A DNA stretch of 64,000 nucleotides from Flemingiibacterium sp045634005 (GTDB taxonomy: Bacteria; Bacillota; Clostridia; Oscillospirales; CAG-272): contig JAZQZL010000003.1 of assembly GCA_045634005.1 (NCBI GenBank), positions 19,917-83,916 of the forward strand, given 5' to 3'. Below the pieces are notes generated by a model that searched no databases, had not been told where the DNA came from, and saw only the letters and a program-made list of their open reading frames with translations. Of the stretch, positions 52,616-60,209 are shown one piece after another (the stretch's first letter is position 1; every line of letters starts with the position of its first letter). The position numbers and the translations under genes were made by a program.

Positions 52616-53719
52616 ATGACGGATAATAAAAAGGCGATAGAAATGATTGACAAAATCACAAGAAAAGCTCACGGTTGCTACGTTCCCGAAATAAAAAACG
52701 CATACGAAATAATCTCAAACAGAGCAAGAGAAAGGGCGGAAGAAATATACGGTGTACCGCTACACAAGAAAATTTCAAAACGGCTGGAATGGGAGCTTGA
52801 TGCAATAAAAGAGCGCCATCACGAAATATATTTCTATATTACTGAGCAACTTGTACGTAAAACATATGAGAATGGTTACGTAATTTTCCCGTACAATGAT
52901 TGGGGCGCATCGTTGGTTGCGTACTTACTTGGAATAACAGATATTAATCCTCTGCCGCTTCATTATGTTTGCGACGGCTGCAGGCACTTGGAATTCACCC
53001 ACACTTGTGACGATAAGCTCTGTCCCGAATGTGGAGCTGAGCTTCGAGTTGACGGTTACGATCTTGCCATTGAAACTTTACTCGCGGACGGTAGCAGAGT
53101 ACCGGATCTTCAGATAAGCATACCGGCAGAACTGCGGAATGAGTGCGAGGAAATATTGTGTGAAATACTTTCAAGCGAGAAGATTATACGGTGTGAGGGC
53201 GCGACAAAAAACACCGAATATTATTACATACTTCCAAAGTCGGCAGACATTGATACCGGCAATAATACAGAGTTTCTGAACGATCATTTCATACGTATAT
53301 CAATCGTAACAGATCCGCACATTACGTTGCTTAACGAACTTAAACGACGAACGGGAATGGCGGTAGAATGCGATGTGTCTGCTGTATTTGAATCAACACG
53401 AAAAGAAGCGAGCATTTTTGCCGATGATATTATCCGTGAGCTGACCTCGCACGGTGTGCCTGCGTTTTTGGCGTACAGATTTATGAAAACGATAAAAAGA
53501 GGAGCGCTAAAACCGGGGGCGAAATACGATGGTTGGGTAGACACGCTTAGCGAGTATGGCGTGTCCACTGAGTATATTGCGTCGCTTTCAGAGATTGCAT
53601 ATTTGCCGACAAAGGCAGAAACCGTTTCAAAAGCAAAAATCGAGCGTGCGCTTGCTGTGTATGACAAGCACTATGCGCAAGAATTTATGGAAGCCTGCGA
53701 GAAATACGGGGTATTGTGA
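52616..53719 (+). CDS. Degenerate PolC-like protein (DNA polymerase III alpha derived, catalytic site lost)
   Basis: 367 residues from ATG 52616 after GAGAGGTGG. Residues about 28-170 follow the PolC palm region: RARERAEEIYGVPLHKKISKRLEWEL, then YITEQLVRKTYENGYVI, ASLVAYLLGITDINPLPLHYVC, a Cys-zinc knuckle (C119, C122, C131, C136, C139) and AIETLLADGSRVPDLQIS. PolC has GSRGSVGSS where this reads FPYNDWGAS, and PDIDLN where this reads PDLQIS: the second catalytic Asp is gone. Residues 225-335 match a later PolC stretch (DPHITLLNELKRRTG ... AYRFMKTIKRG ... SEIAYLPTKA). Family match by pattern only. It cannot polymerise; role unknown. Confidence 0.7.
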   Translation: MTDNKKAIEMIDKITRKAHGCYVPEIKNAYEIISNRARERAEEIYGVPLHKKISKRLEWELDAIKERHHEIYFYITEQLVRKTYENGYVIFPYNDWGASLVAYLLGITDINPLPLHYVCDGCRHLEFTHTCDDKLCPECGAELRVDGYDLAIETLLADGSRVPDLQISIPAELRNECEEILCEILSSEKIIRCEGATKNTEYYYILPKSADIDTGNNTEFLNDHFIRISIVTDPHITLLNELKRRTGMAVECDVSAVFESTRKEASIFADDIIRELTSHGVPAFLAYRFMKTIKRGALKPGAKYDGWVDTLSEYGVSTEYIASLSEIAYLPTKAETVSKAKIERALAVYDKHYAQEFMEACEKYGVL

Positions 53720-53746
53720 TGAAAATTTATAATAAGGAGAAAAACT

Positions 53747-53950
53747 ATGGCACAAATTACAAGCAACACACGCTGCTGTGCAACCTGCGCATATTGGCTT
53801 GGCAACCACCAACCTAACCGCCTCGGATTCGTGGAGGTCAGAAGCAAAATGGACAGCGGTAGATGCGGTGCAAAAGGACTCAACGAAAGCAGAATTTATC
53901 AGGCGTCGTATTCGTGCGGTAGATATTGCAAGTGGAATGTATTGAAATAA
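53747..53950 (+). CDS. Small cysteine-rich protein
   Basis: 67 residues with cysteines at 10, 11, 14, 40, 57 and 61 (CCATCAYWLG ... GRCGAK ... YSCGRYCKW), consistent with one zinc site. RBS AATAAGGAG. Similar short proteins with CxxC-AYW and CxxYxxC patterns occur beside mobile and phage genes in Clostridia. Not recognised beyond that. Confidence 0.7.
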   Translation: MAQITSNTRCCATCAYWLGNHQPNRLGFVEVRSKMDSGRCGAKGLNESRIYQASYSCGRYCKWNVLK

Positions 53951-53973
53951 TAAAAAAACAAGGAGAAACAACT

Positions 53974-54528
53974 ATGAAAAACAATTGGACTTTAACTGTA
54001 AAGACGTCTTTACCTAATGTCTGCGTAGATGACGCAGATCTAACAACCAGCATTACGTCATTTGAGAACTTTGAAGCGGCAAGAGATGCGATGAGGGAGG
54101 TTATTAAAAGTTTGGCATTTTCGGACAACGCTATGTTTGACGGGAATGGTCATTTAAAGAATTTAGCTCTCTATATTGAGGAAGCATTAGAAGTTGAAGC
54201 GGAGTATGACGATGCAGAATCGGATGATTCCGACTGGTTAACAAGTGCCGTGCTTCAAAGGCTTGACAAATATTTAGAGAGTGCATTTCTCGGAGAGACT
54301 GTAAAACTTGATTTCACGCACAATAAATACGAAGACTGCTATGTTACTGCTAAAATCACAAAGAATTCTCTTAATATGCGAGGATATGGCGAAGGACCAA
54401 TGAATGGAGTAAACCCACGCATCCGTACAAACATTTTTGATATGAGCAAAGAAAAAACTATATACTGCACATTAATGATTTGTTTGGAAGCCACTGGGGT
54501 CAAGAATATAGTGCTGAGCTTTACATAG
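53974..54528 (+). CDS. Unknown protein
   Basis: 184 residues from ATG 53974 after AAGGAG; the open frame upstream overlaps the previous gene's leader. Acidic middle (VEAEYDDAESDDSDW). No membrane segment or known motif. It stands just before the WYL-UDG operon and ends that part of the cassette. Confidence 0.65.
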   Translation: MKNNWTLTVKTSLPNVCVDDADLTTSITSFENFEAARDAMREVIKSLAFSDNAMFDGNGHLKNLALYIEEALEVEAEYDDAESDDSDWLTSAVLQRLDKYLESAFLGETVKLDFTHNKYEDCYVTAKITKNSLNMRGYGEGPMNGVNPRIRTNIFDMSKEKTIYCTLMICLEATGVKNIVLSFT

Positions 54529-54571
54529 ATTTGGTAAAAATGGAGTTTGAATAATACTCCCTAAAAATGAA

Positions 54572-54624
54572 TGTACCGAATTTGTCGCACGCACCTTGCG
54601 CTTTAATGGATTTTATGATATACT
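54572..54624 (+). promoter_or_regulatory. Promoter of the WYL-UDG operon with 19-bp motif
   Basis: TTGCGC (54596-54601), 17-nt spacer, TATACT (54619-54624). TGTACCGAATTTGTCGCAC (54572-54590) lies just upstream of the -35 and is shared with 51747-51765. Probable WYL autoregulation site. Confidence 0.5.
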
Positions 54625-54645
54625 GTATTCAAAGAGGTGACTGCA

Positions 54646-55701
54646 ATGTACACTAAACAGCCGAAAAAGCTTTTGATTATGAATATCCTCGACATACTGC
54701 GCCGTTATAGCGACGCAGATCATCGTCTCAGCCAAAGGGATATTATCGATATACTGCAAAGCGAATACAACATGGAAGCCGACCGTAAAGCGATCAAGCG
54801 TAATCTGATGAACCTGATCGATTTCGGCTACAACCTTGAATATTCCGAAAGCATCCGCATAAACAAAAGCGGAGAAGAAGAAACAATATACACCGACTGG
54901 TACCTTGAGCGTGACTTTTCGGATGCCGAGCTTCGCCTTCTGATCGACGGTTTGCTGTTTTCAAAGCATATTCCTTACAGCCAATGCAAGGAGTTGATTG
55001 GCAAGCTCGAGGGACTGTCCAATCAGTATTTCAAATCCAAAGTGCGACACATACGCAATCTTCCTGTTGATCAACCCCAAAATGCCGAACTTTTTTACAC
55101 AATTGAGATATTAGACGAAGCCATTGAAAAAAATCGTCAGGTAACGTTCTATTATGCGGATTATGGGACAGACAAAAAATTGCATCCGCGCAACAACCGC
55201 AAAGGCGAACCACGCGAATATCTTGTAAATCCTTACCAGATGGTAGCAACCAACGGCAGATACTATTTGATCGGCAATTATGAAAGTCACGATAATATAT
55301 CCCATTACAGACTCGATCATATTCGGAATATCAAACTGCTTGACACTACCGCCAAGCCCCCAAACAAGGTTGAAGGAATGGAGAACGGGCTTGATCTTCC
55401 GAAACATATGGCGGAGCATATCTATATGTTTTCGGGAAAAAGTGAGCGGGTAATTCTGCGTACTTCCCCCGGCATGGCAGGTGAGTTGATCGATTGGTTT
55501 GGGAATGGAGTAACATTCAGCGATGAAACTGAGGATTCAGTTGTAGCAACTGTCATCGCAAGCATTCCGGCGATGAGATTTTGGGCGCTGCAGTATGCGC
55601 CGTATGTAACGGTGCTGGCACCGCAGAGCTTGGTGGATGTGGTGAAAGCGGATTTGGAAGTGGCTAGGAGAAAGTATAAGGAGGAAACAAAGAATGAGTA
55701 A
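54646..55701 (+). CDS. WYL-domain transcriptional regulator
   Basis: 351 residues from ATG 54646, 6 nt after AGAGGTG; the GTG at 54637 lies inside that RBS. N-terminal HTH (1-75; SQRDIIDILQSEYNMEADRKAIKRNLMNLIDFGYNLEY), then a WYL domain (about 155-240; EKNRQVTFYYADYG ... REYLVNPYQMVATNGRYYLIGNYESHDNISHYRLDHIRNI) and a WCX end. WYL proteins sense nucleic acids or nucleotides and often control defence operons. Overlaps the next gene by 8 nt. Confidence 0.92.
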   Translation: MYTKQPKKLLIMNILDILRRYSDADHRLSQRDIIDILQSEYNMEADRKAIKRNLMNLIDFGYNLEYSESIRINKSGEEETIYTDWYLERDFSDAELRLLIDGLLFSKHIPYSQCKELIGKLEGLSNQYFKSKVRHIRNLPVDQPQNAELFYTIEILDEAIEKNRQVTFYYADYGTDKKLHPRNNRKGEPREYLVNPYQMVATNGRYYLIGNYESHDNISHYRLDHIRNIKLLDTTAKPPNKVEGMENGLDLPKHMAEHIYMFSGKSERVILRTSPGMAGELIDWFGNGVTFSDETEDSVVATVIASIPAMRFWALQYAPYVTVLAPQSLVDVVKADLEVARRKYKEETKNE

Positions 55702-56902
55702 TTGTGGATTTAAAATCGAACAATCCCTTACACAAGTAAAAGCAGAACAGGACCTACTTGAGTTATGGTCAATGGCACACCATTCAGAATTAGATACAAG
55801 CTATTTAAATGATAATATACCCAAAGATATGTTCTTGCCAGATGGAATTATTGATTCTGACAAATTCGCAAAGAGTAACTTAAAAGTATTATTCATTGCT
55901 AAAGAAGCAAATTGGTTTCAATCAGATTCTAAAATTTCTGCAAATGAAAAATCCGGATCTATGTTTTGGCATAGAGAGGTGGCTTTAGGAAATGTTAATA
56001 AAACAAATTTTTCCTATCGAATTGCTATGTTAGCAAACGCCATTATGTCAGCTGATACCGATAATTATTCTGTCGTTAATAAGAACCACGATATACTGCA
56101 ATCTGTTGCATTTATAAACCTTAACAAGCGAGGAGGATATGCTTACTGCGTATGGGATGCGCTTAGCAGCTATGTAAATAAATATCAGGATTTTATTCGT
56201 TGTCAAATAAATATGATTGCACCAGACCTGATAGTTTGCTGCGGATATGACGTGAAATGGTTATTAGATGAATATAAACTTGCACCAAACTGCCGAAATA
56301 TGATATGGGTATATCATCCAAGCTATTTTGCAATTTCTGATACAGATTATTTAAATCAGTTGAAATGTGCAATGCGTGGAGAAAACTGGACTCCTTCGCA
56401 TTTGTATGGTGCAGAAACAAAAATGGGGCTGCCTAAAACTAAAGGAATAATATTTGATACAAACAAAACGTATAGCCCGACTTCCACAATGGACATGCTG
56501 TTAAGTAATAAAGTCAGTGCCTATGATGATAAAGCGCATCTCGTAGACAGTTTTAATTTAGGTGATTACGTCTTTTTTTCAGTAAAAGGTACGGGCGTAG
56601 TGGCTGCAGGAAAAATTATTTCTGATACGGAAGAGAAACAGCATCCGAGAGGTCTTTACGAAAAATTCAAAGTTGTTGATTTTATAGTTCCAGAAGCACA
56701 GCAAATCCCACACGGCGAGGATAAATTGCAAGGATTGTCGTGGAAAGAAATCATTTTTGAACTTGGACACGATTTCTATAAGTCGCGAACAGATAAGCGT
56801 CCATATTTAAACGAAAATGAATGCATCAAGCTAATTGAAGCTTTGAAAAAACTAAATAATCACCAACTTTGTGGAACAGATTGGAGGACAAATAATGACT
56901 AA
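55694..56902 (+). CDS. Uracil-DNA-glycosylase-fold protein with C-terminal PUA/EVE-like domain
   Basis: 402 residues. UDG superfamily pattern: LKVLFIAKEANWF (strand plus nucleobase loop, about 63-75), AFINLNKRGG (139-148), QINMIAPDLIVCCG (171-184) and WVYHPS with H208. This is the order of motifs in family 4/5-type glycosylases, but the loops are diverged. Residues 250-390 form a second domain (FNLGDYVFFSVKGTGVVAAGKIIS ... FKVVDFIV) reminiscent of PUA-superfamily readers of modified bases. Low-GC, unlike the core. Coupled by 8-nt overlaps to the WYL gene and the next gene. Function unknown; recognition of altered bases is inference. Confidence 0.7.
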   Translation: MSNCGFKIEQSLTQVKAEQDLLELWSMAHHSELDTSYLNDNIPKDMFLPDGIIDSDKFAKSNLKVLFIAKEANWFQSDSKISANEKSGSMFWHREVALGNVNKTNFSYRIAMLANAIMSADTDNYSVVNKNHDILQSVAFINLNKRGGYAYCVWDALSSYVNKYQDFIRCQINMIAPDLIVCCGYDVKWLLDEYKLAPNCRNMIWVYHPSYFAISDTDYLNQLKCAMRGENWTPSHLYGAETKMGLPKTKGIIFDTNKTYSPTSTMDMLLSNKVSAYDDKAHLVDSFNLGDYVFFSVKGTGVVAAGKIISDTEEKQHPRGLYEKFKVVDFIVPEAQQIPHGEDKLQGLSWKEIIFELGHDFYKSRTDKRPYLNENECIKLIEALKKLNNHQLCGTDWRTNND

Positions 56903-56948
56903 AACAGAAGAATTAAATGCGCTGTTTGATAAGTGAAAACAACAAAAG
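56895..56948 (+). other. 5' part of the second UDG-like gene, containing an in-frame TGA
   Basis: ATG at 56895, 7 nt after GGAGG and overlapping the previous stop by 8 nt, opens a frame that reads MTKTEELNALFDK, TGA (56934-56936), KQQK and then continues in frame into the 56949 ORF. A change of TGG (Trp) to TGA would explain it. Confidence 0.8.
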
Positions 56949-57596
56949 TTGCTGTTTTGCGAAGATGGAATCCTTGACGAGAATTTTTATGATAAATCAC
57001 CATTTAAAATTCTGTTTGCATTGAAAGATGTAAATAACAAAAAGGTGAATCAACTTCTTGAACATGAAAAAAGTGCAGATGGGAAAAGCATCGATATGCG
57101 AAGAGTGTTTCTTGAAACCAATGAAATGGAAGAAAAAACATGGTTGCCTATTTTTAAATGGCTATCTATACTTTTGGATACTTCATGTCCGGAGAAATAT
57201 TTTGCGTTTATAAACTTAAAAAAAGACGAAGGACAAGGGAGTATTTCTGCATCAACACTGAACCAATATGCAAATAGGGATGCCGACTTAATCAAGCAAC
57301 AAATTCAGATTATTTCACCGGATGTCGTTATTTCTTGTGGAAGAGATGTTTTTGAATCATTACATAAATTTGTTTTTCCAGATTGTCCTATAAGAAATAA
57401 GGAGATACAATTCAATCAAAAAATGAATGACTATGGGCGTTTATTTGATGCTGGAGACACAGAAAAGCCCTTATATATAATTGAATATTGTCATCCTACA
57501 AATCGCGGTCATGGGGCATGCACTCTGGAAGAACATTGCCAAAACATGATTGCAATACGCAATTTTATTATGGAGAAATGCAAAATAAATGCTTAA
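56949..57596 (+). CDS. Second UDG-fold protein (5' end interrupted by TGA)
   Basis: 215 codons after the TGA, from a TTG that has no RBS of its own; the intended gene is 56895-57596. Same layout as the previous protein: KILFALKDVNN, AFINLKKDEGQG, QIQIISPDVVISCGRDV and the IEYCHP motif near the end. There is no PUA-like second domain. Either a recent pseudogene, a read-through gene or a sequencing artefact. Overlaps the SpoIIM-like gene by 8 nt. Confidence 0.7.
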   Translation: MLFCEDGILDENFYDKSPFKILFALKDVNNKKVNQLLEHEKSADGKSIDMRRVFLETNEMEEKTWLPIFKWLSILLDTSCPEKYFAFINLKKDEGQGSISASTLNQYANRDADLIKQQIQIISPDVVISCGRDVFESLHKFVFPDCPIRNKEIQFNQKMNDYGRLFDAGDTEKPLYIIEYCHPTNRGHGACTLEEHCQNMIAIRNFIMEKCKINA

Positions 57597-58179
57597 CTCC
57601 TACCGCTCAATCTTTACCTACTTGCACACCAACCGTAAACTGTGCCTTATAACATCACTTATTGTCGCGGAACTTATTGTGTTCGCCGTGCTGAATACAG
57701 AGGCTGACAGCAGCTATATACAACACGTAGCCGATACAAAAGTCGCATATAATAGTGACTTTGCTTTCATCCTTTTCGGAAATCTTCTTGCAATGCTACA
57801 GATGATTGCGTTTGGTACATTACCACTTGGTATCGGTACAGTTTTCGGTGCTTACAGTGTCATGACCGGACTGATCGGCACAGGTAAGTTTATACTGCCG
57901 CAAGTTGGTGCAACTAATATGCTTCTTTGTATCCTGCCGCATGGAGTTTTCGAATTTACAGCGATATTTATGAGTGTTTTTCTCTCGGCGCTGTGTAGCA
58001 AAACATTGACTTGTGCTGTTTGGCACCTGATACGGAGAAGACCGGTAATTCGCCCATTTTTGACAGATGCTGTCACTATTTTAAAAAGTATAGTGCTTGT
58101 ACTTGTGCCGCTTATTACATTTTCGGCGGCGATTGAGGCAATGGTTTCGGTACGCATTGCAGAATTGGTTTTACGATAA
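57589..58179 (+). CDS. SpoIIM-like integral membrane protein (stage II sporulation M family)
   Basis: 196 residues with four or five membrane helices. FGNLLAMLQMIAFGTLPLGIGTVFGAYSVMTGLIG and ILPHGVFEFTAIFMSVFLSALCSKTL carry the G-x-Y and PHGxxE motifs of the SpoIIM/DUF95 family. Family members occur in sporulating cells and in many other contexts. Here it is the last gene of the WYL operon (8-nt overlap), so a role in that system, perhaps as a membrane effector, is more likely than sporulation. Confidence 0.82.
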   Translation: MLNSYRSIFTYLHTNRKLCLITSLIVAELIVFAVLNTEADSSYIQHVADTKVAYNSDFAFILFGNLLAMLQMIAFGTLPLGIGTVFGAYSVMTGLIGTGKFILPQVGATNMLLCILPHGVFEFTAIFMSVFLSALCSKTLTCAVWHLIRRRPVIRPFLTDAVTILKSIVLVLVPLITFSAAIEAMVSVRIAELVLR

Positions 58180-58200
58180 TTATAAACTTCGGAGGCATAT

Positions 58201-58560
58201 ATGGAATTAAAAAACACAACACCGGGGCCTGCGTTGTTTTTCTTTGCAGACGGGAAGTTGCTTTTCCACGGTTGCACACTTGAAGCCGCTGAGCCATACG
58301 GCAATTTTCTGAACTATCCGCACAGCCACGATAAAATCTGGCACAAATATTATAAACCCAAATACAACGTAGATTTTGATTATTATCCCAGAGGTCGTGT
58401 CATATACCGCAAGACGGACGACACCTACTTGATATATTACGACAAGTGTATCGAACCGTTTATCTGCTCAATAACAGCAAAATATGCAGGCTGTAAGGTG
58501 GAACTTGATTACGATGAGCATTATCAATGCAATATGTGTAATGAGGGGTATGTAATTTAG
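58201..58560 (+). CDS. Unknown protein
   Basis: 119 residues, RBS CTTCGGAGG, 21 bp after the SpoIIM-like gene, so probably in the same transcript. Aromatic and acidic (HDKIWHKYYKPKYNVDFDYYPRGR, then two Cys near the end: QCNMCNEGY). The opening half (PALFFFADGKLLFHGCTLEAAEPYGNF) is typical of a small globular protein. Not recognised. Confidence 0.65.
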   Translation: MELKNTTPGPALFFFADGKLLFHGCTLEAAEPYGNFLNYPHSHDKIWHKYYKPKYNVDFDYYPRGRVIYRKTDDTYLIYYDKCIEPFICSITAKYAGCKVELDYDEHYQCNMCNEGYVI

Positions 58561-58660
58561 CCTGATATGTCGTAACCGAAGCGCCCACCTGTCAGTGACA
58601 GAGCGATAGCGCTAAAAGCGACCTACAACGCAATTTTACCGCCCATTTTTTCCGTTATTG

Positions 58661-58715
58661 GGTGGAGGGTCCCGCGCAAAATCCGCCGATTTTGAGCATA
58701 TAGCAACCCTCCACC
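58661..58715. repeat. Inverted repeat around a GC-rich spacer
   Basis: GGTGGAGGGT (58661-58670) and ACCCTCCACC (58706-58715), 35-nt loop. The loop carries a shorter pair (AATCCGCCGATTTTGAG). Part of the long gene-poor stretch 58561-59307. Confidence 0.65.
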
Positions 58716-58734
58716 GCCCAACTACACAAAAAGC

Positions 58735-58776
58735 AATACGCCACCTGGCAAGGATAACCTTGCCAGGTGGCGTATT
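58735..58776. repeat. Perfect 19-bp inverted repeat
   Basis: Arms 58735-58753 and 58758-58776 with a 4-nt ATAA loop; the arm begins AATACGCCACC. It is not followed by a T-run, so it may be the relic of a mobile element, an RNA processing hairpin or a regulatory site rather than a terminator. Confidence 0.8.
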
Positions 58777-58829
58777 CGTATAATTTCCCACGTGACGTGA
58801 GAATGAATGGCTACACCGTACAAAAAAGA

Positions 58830-58841
58830 TGGTGGAGGCGA
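58830..58841 (+). repeat. Right copy of the 12-bp direct repeat
   Basis: TGGTGGAGGCGA, same as 51118-51129 and in the same orientation; the 7.7-kb segment between them holds the phosphatase, PolC-like and WYL-UDG genes. A short frame at 58807-58989 covers it, but there is no good RBS and I do not call it a gene. Confidence 0.3.
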
Positions 58842-59037
58842 ACCTCGGTCAAAAAAGGTTGATAATCCGGGGGATTTGCTCACGAATCTGCAGCGTACGG
58901 AAGTGGTTGTGCCGAATACGACGTACAAGGTGTTCGTGATCGGACGGCGGGTGCTCAACTACTGCGGTGGGTTTGGCGTGGATGAGTGAAATAACAAAAG
59001 CGCAAATAAATGAATTGTAAATTTTCCGGAATGCATA

Positions 59038-59066
59038 TTGACACTATACTTCTTTAGAAGTATAAA
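59038..59066 (+). promoter_or_regulatory. Promoter with an 18-bp palindrome between its boxes
   Basis: TTGACA (59038-59043), 17-nt spacer, TATAAA (59061-59066). ATACTTCT-TT-AGAAGTAT (59046-59063) lies between the boxes and runs into the -10, as expected for a repressor operator. It drives only a short transcript ending at the terminator at 59124. Confidence 0.65.
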
Positions 59067-59072
59067 GTGAAT

Positions 59073-59156
59073 ATTTACCAAAAGCTATAATATTTCAAAA
59101 ATGGTAAATAGAAAAATATTATCAAGCGGAGCTCTTATACTGAGTTCCGCTTTTTT
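59073..59156 (+). ncRNA. Candidate short transcript (sRNA or peptide mRNA)
   Basis: Bounded by the promoter above and the terminator at 59124-59156, about 85 nt. One overlapping frame (59101-59229, 42 codons, MVNRKILSSGALILSSAFLW at its start) looks signal-peptide-like, but it reads through the terminator and has no RBS. Confidence 0.35.
59124..59156 (+). terminator. Intrinsic terminator
   Basis: AAGCGGAGCTC (59124-59134) with GAGTTCCGCTT (59142-59152), one G-T pair, loop TTATACT, then a T-run. Confidence 0.75.
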
Positions 59157-59225
59157 GTGGCACAATTCGATTACAAACGCCTCTGACAACATACCGAACA
59201 ATTATAACTATTATTCCTCAAATCG

Positions 59226-59254
59226 TTGACATTGTGCCGATAATGTGCTATAAT
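59226..59254 (+). promoter_or_regulatory. Promoter of the Fic gene
   Basis: TTGACA (59226-59231), 17-nt spacer, TATAAT (59249-59254). Consensus. Confidence 0.8.
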
Positions 59255-59307
59255 TAAACTGATAAAGTGTAATTATTTCACTCTTACAGACGAAGAGGTG
59301 CAGATAT

Positions 59308-60204
59308 ATGGCAATGAGAACACATGAAGCAGCTGAAAAATGGGGCATCACCGCGCGCCGTGTCCGCGTGCTGTGCGTGAACGGTCAGATCGACGGTGCC
59401 TGGCGTGAGGGCAAGATCTGGTATATCCCCGATAGTGCTCCCAAGCCTGCTGACGGACGTATCCGCAGCAAGGAAACGCTGATCGTGCAGATTGAGAGAA
59501 AAAAGGCGGAGCTTGATACCCGCCGCCCGTTGACTGAAGGCGAAGTCGCCCGGCTCAACGAGGATTTTATGATCGAATACACCTATAACTCTAACGCAAT
59601 CGAGGGCAACACCCTCACTCTGCGCGAGACGGATATGGTACTCAAAGGCTTGACCATCGAGCAGAAACCGCTGAAAGATCACATGGAAGCGGTCGGTCAT
59701 AAGGACGCGTTTTATTATATCTGCGACCTTGTTAAGGACCGTGTGCCGCTGTCTGAAACGGTCATCAAGCAGATTCACACGCTCGTGCTTGCCGACAAGC
59801 CGATGGACCGTGGTGTTTATCGCCGTGTCCCCGTTCGCATCATGGGCGCGAAGAACGAGCCTGTGCAGCCATATCTAATCGAGCCGAGGATGTATGAGCT
59901 GATGCAGAAATATGCAGCGGATGAGCGGAACATCGTGGAAAAGCTCGCCGATCTACATGTTGAATTTGAATCGATCCACCCCTTCATCGACGGCAACGGC
60001 AGAACCGGACGACTCATCATCAACCTTGAACTGATGAAAGCCGGCTACCCGCCGATTGATATTAAGTTTACTGACCGTATGCGGTATTATGAGGCGTTCG
60101 AGGACCGCGATGAGATGGCGCGGCTGTTTGGGGAGTATTTAAGCAAGAGGTTGGATCAGTATTTGGAAGTGCTAGGTAAATCCCAAACTGAAAGTGAGGA
60201 ATAA
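59308..60204 (+). CDS. Fic-family protein (AMP/NMP transferase), self-inhibited class
   Basis: 298 residues. Residues 1-50 form a small DNA-binding-like domain (THEAAEKWGITARRVRVLCVNGQI, a helix-turn-helix of the MerR/Xis type). The Fic domain has the catalytic H224-PFIDGNGRTGRL motif. An upstream S95-N-A-I-E99-G100 stretch matches the (S/T)xxxE(G/N) inhibitory helix, in the same chain. Such proteins modify target proteins with AMP once inhibition is relieved. Start ATG after GAGGTG. Followed after 5 bp by the GIY-YIG gene. The N-terminal domain suggests control of its own promoter. Confidence 0.92.
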   Translation: MAMRTHEAAEKWGITARRVRVLCVNGQIDGAWREGKIWYIPDSAPKPADGRIRSKETLIVQIERKKAELDTRRPLTEGEVARLNEDFMIEYTYNSNAIEGNTLTLRETDMVLKGLTIEQKPLKDHMEAVGHKDAFYYICDLVKDRVPLSETVIKQIHTLVLADKPMDRGVYRRVPVRIMGAKNEPVQPYLIEPRMYELMQKYAADERNIVEKLADLHVEFESIHPFIDGNGRTGRLIINLELMKAGYPPIDIKFTDRMRYYEAFEDRDEMARLFGEYLSKRLDQYLEVLGKSQTESEE

Positions 60205-60209
60205 GTAAA

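Noticed and set aside
56934..56936. TGA read as tryptophan (alternative code)
   Set aside because: TGA ends several intact genes in the window (for example at 917 and 11163), so the code is standard here.
57589..58179. True stage II sporulation gene spoIIM
   Set aside because: The family match is good, but the gene is coupled inside a WYL/UDG operon in an accessory region, so a sporulation role is not supported.
58807..58989. 60-codon ORF over the right direct repeat
   Set aside because: No proper RBS and no conserved motif; it overlaps repeat-like sequence. Left out of the gene list.
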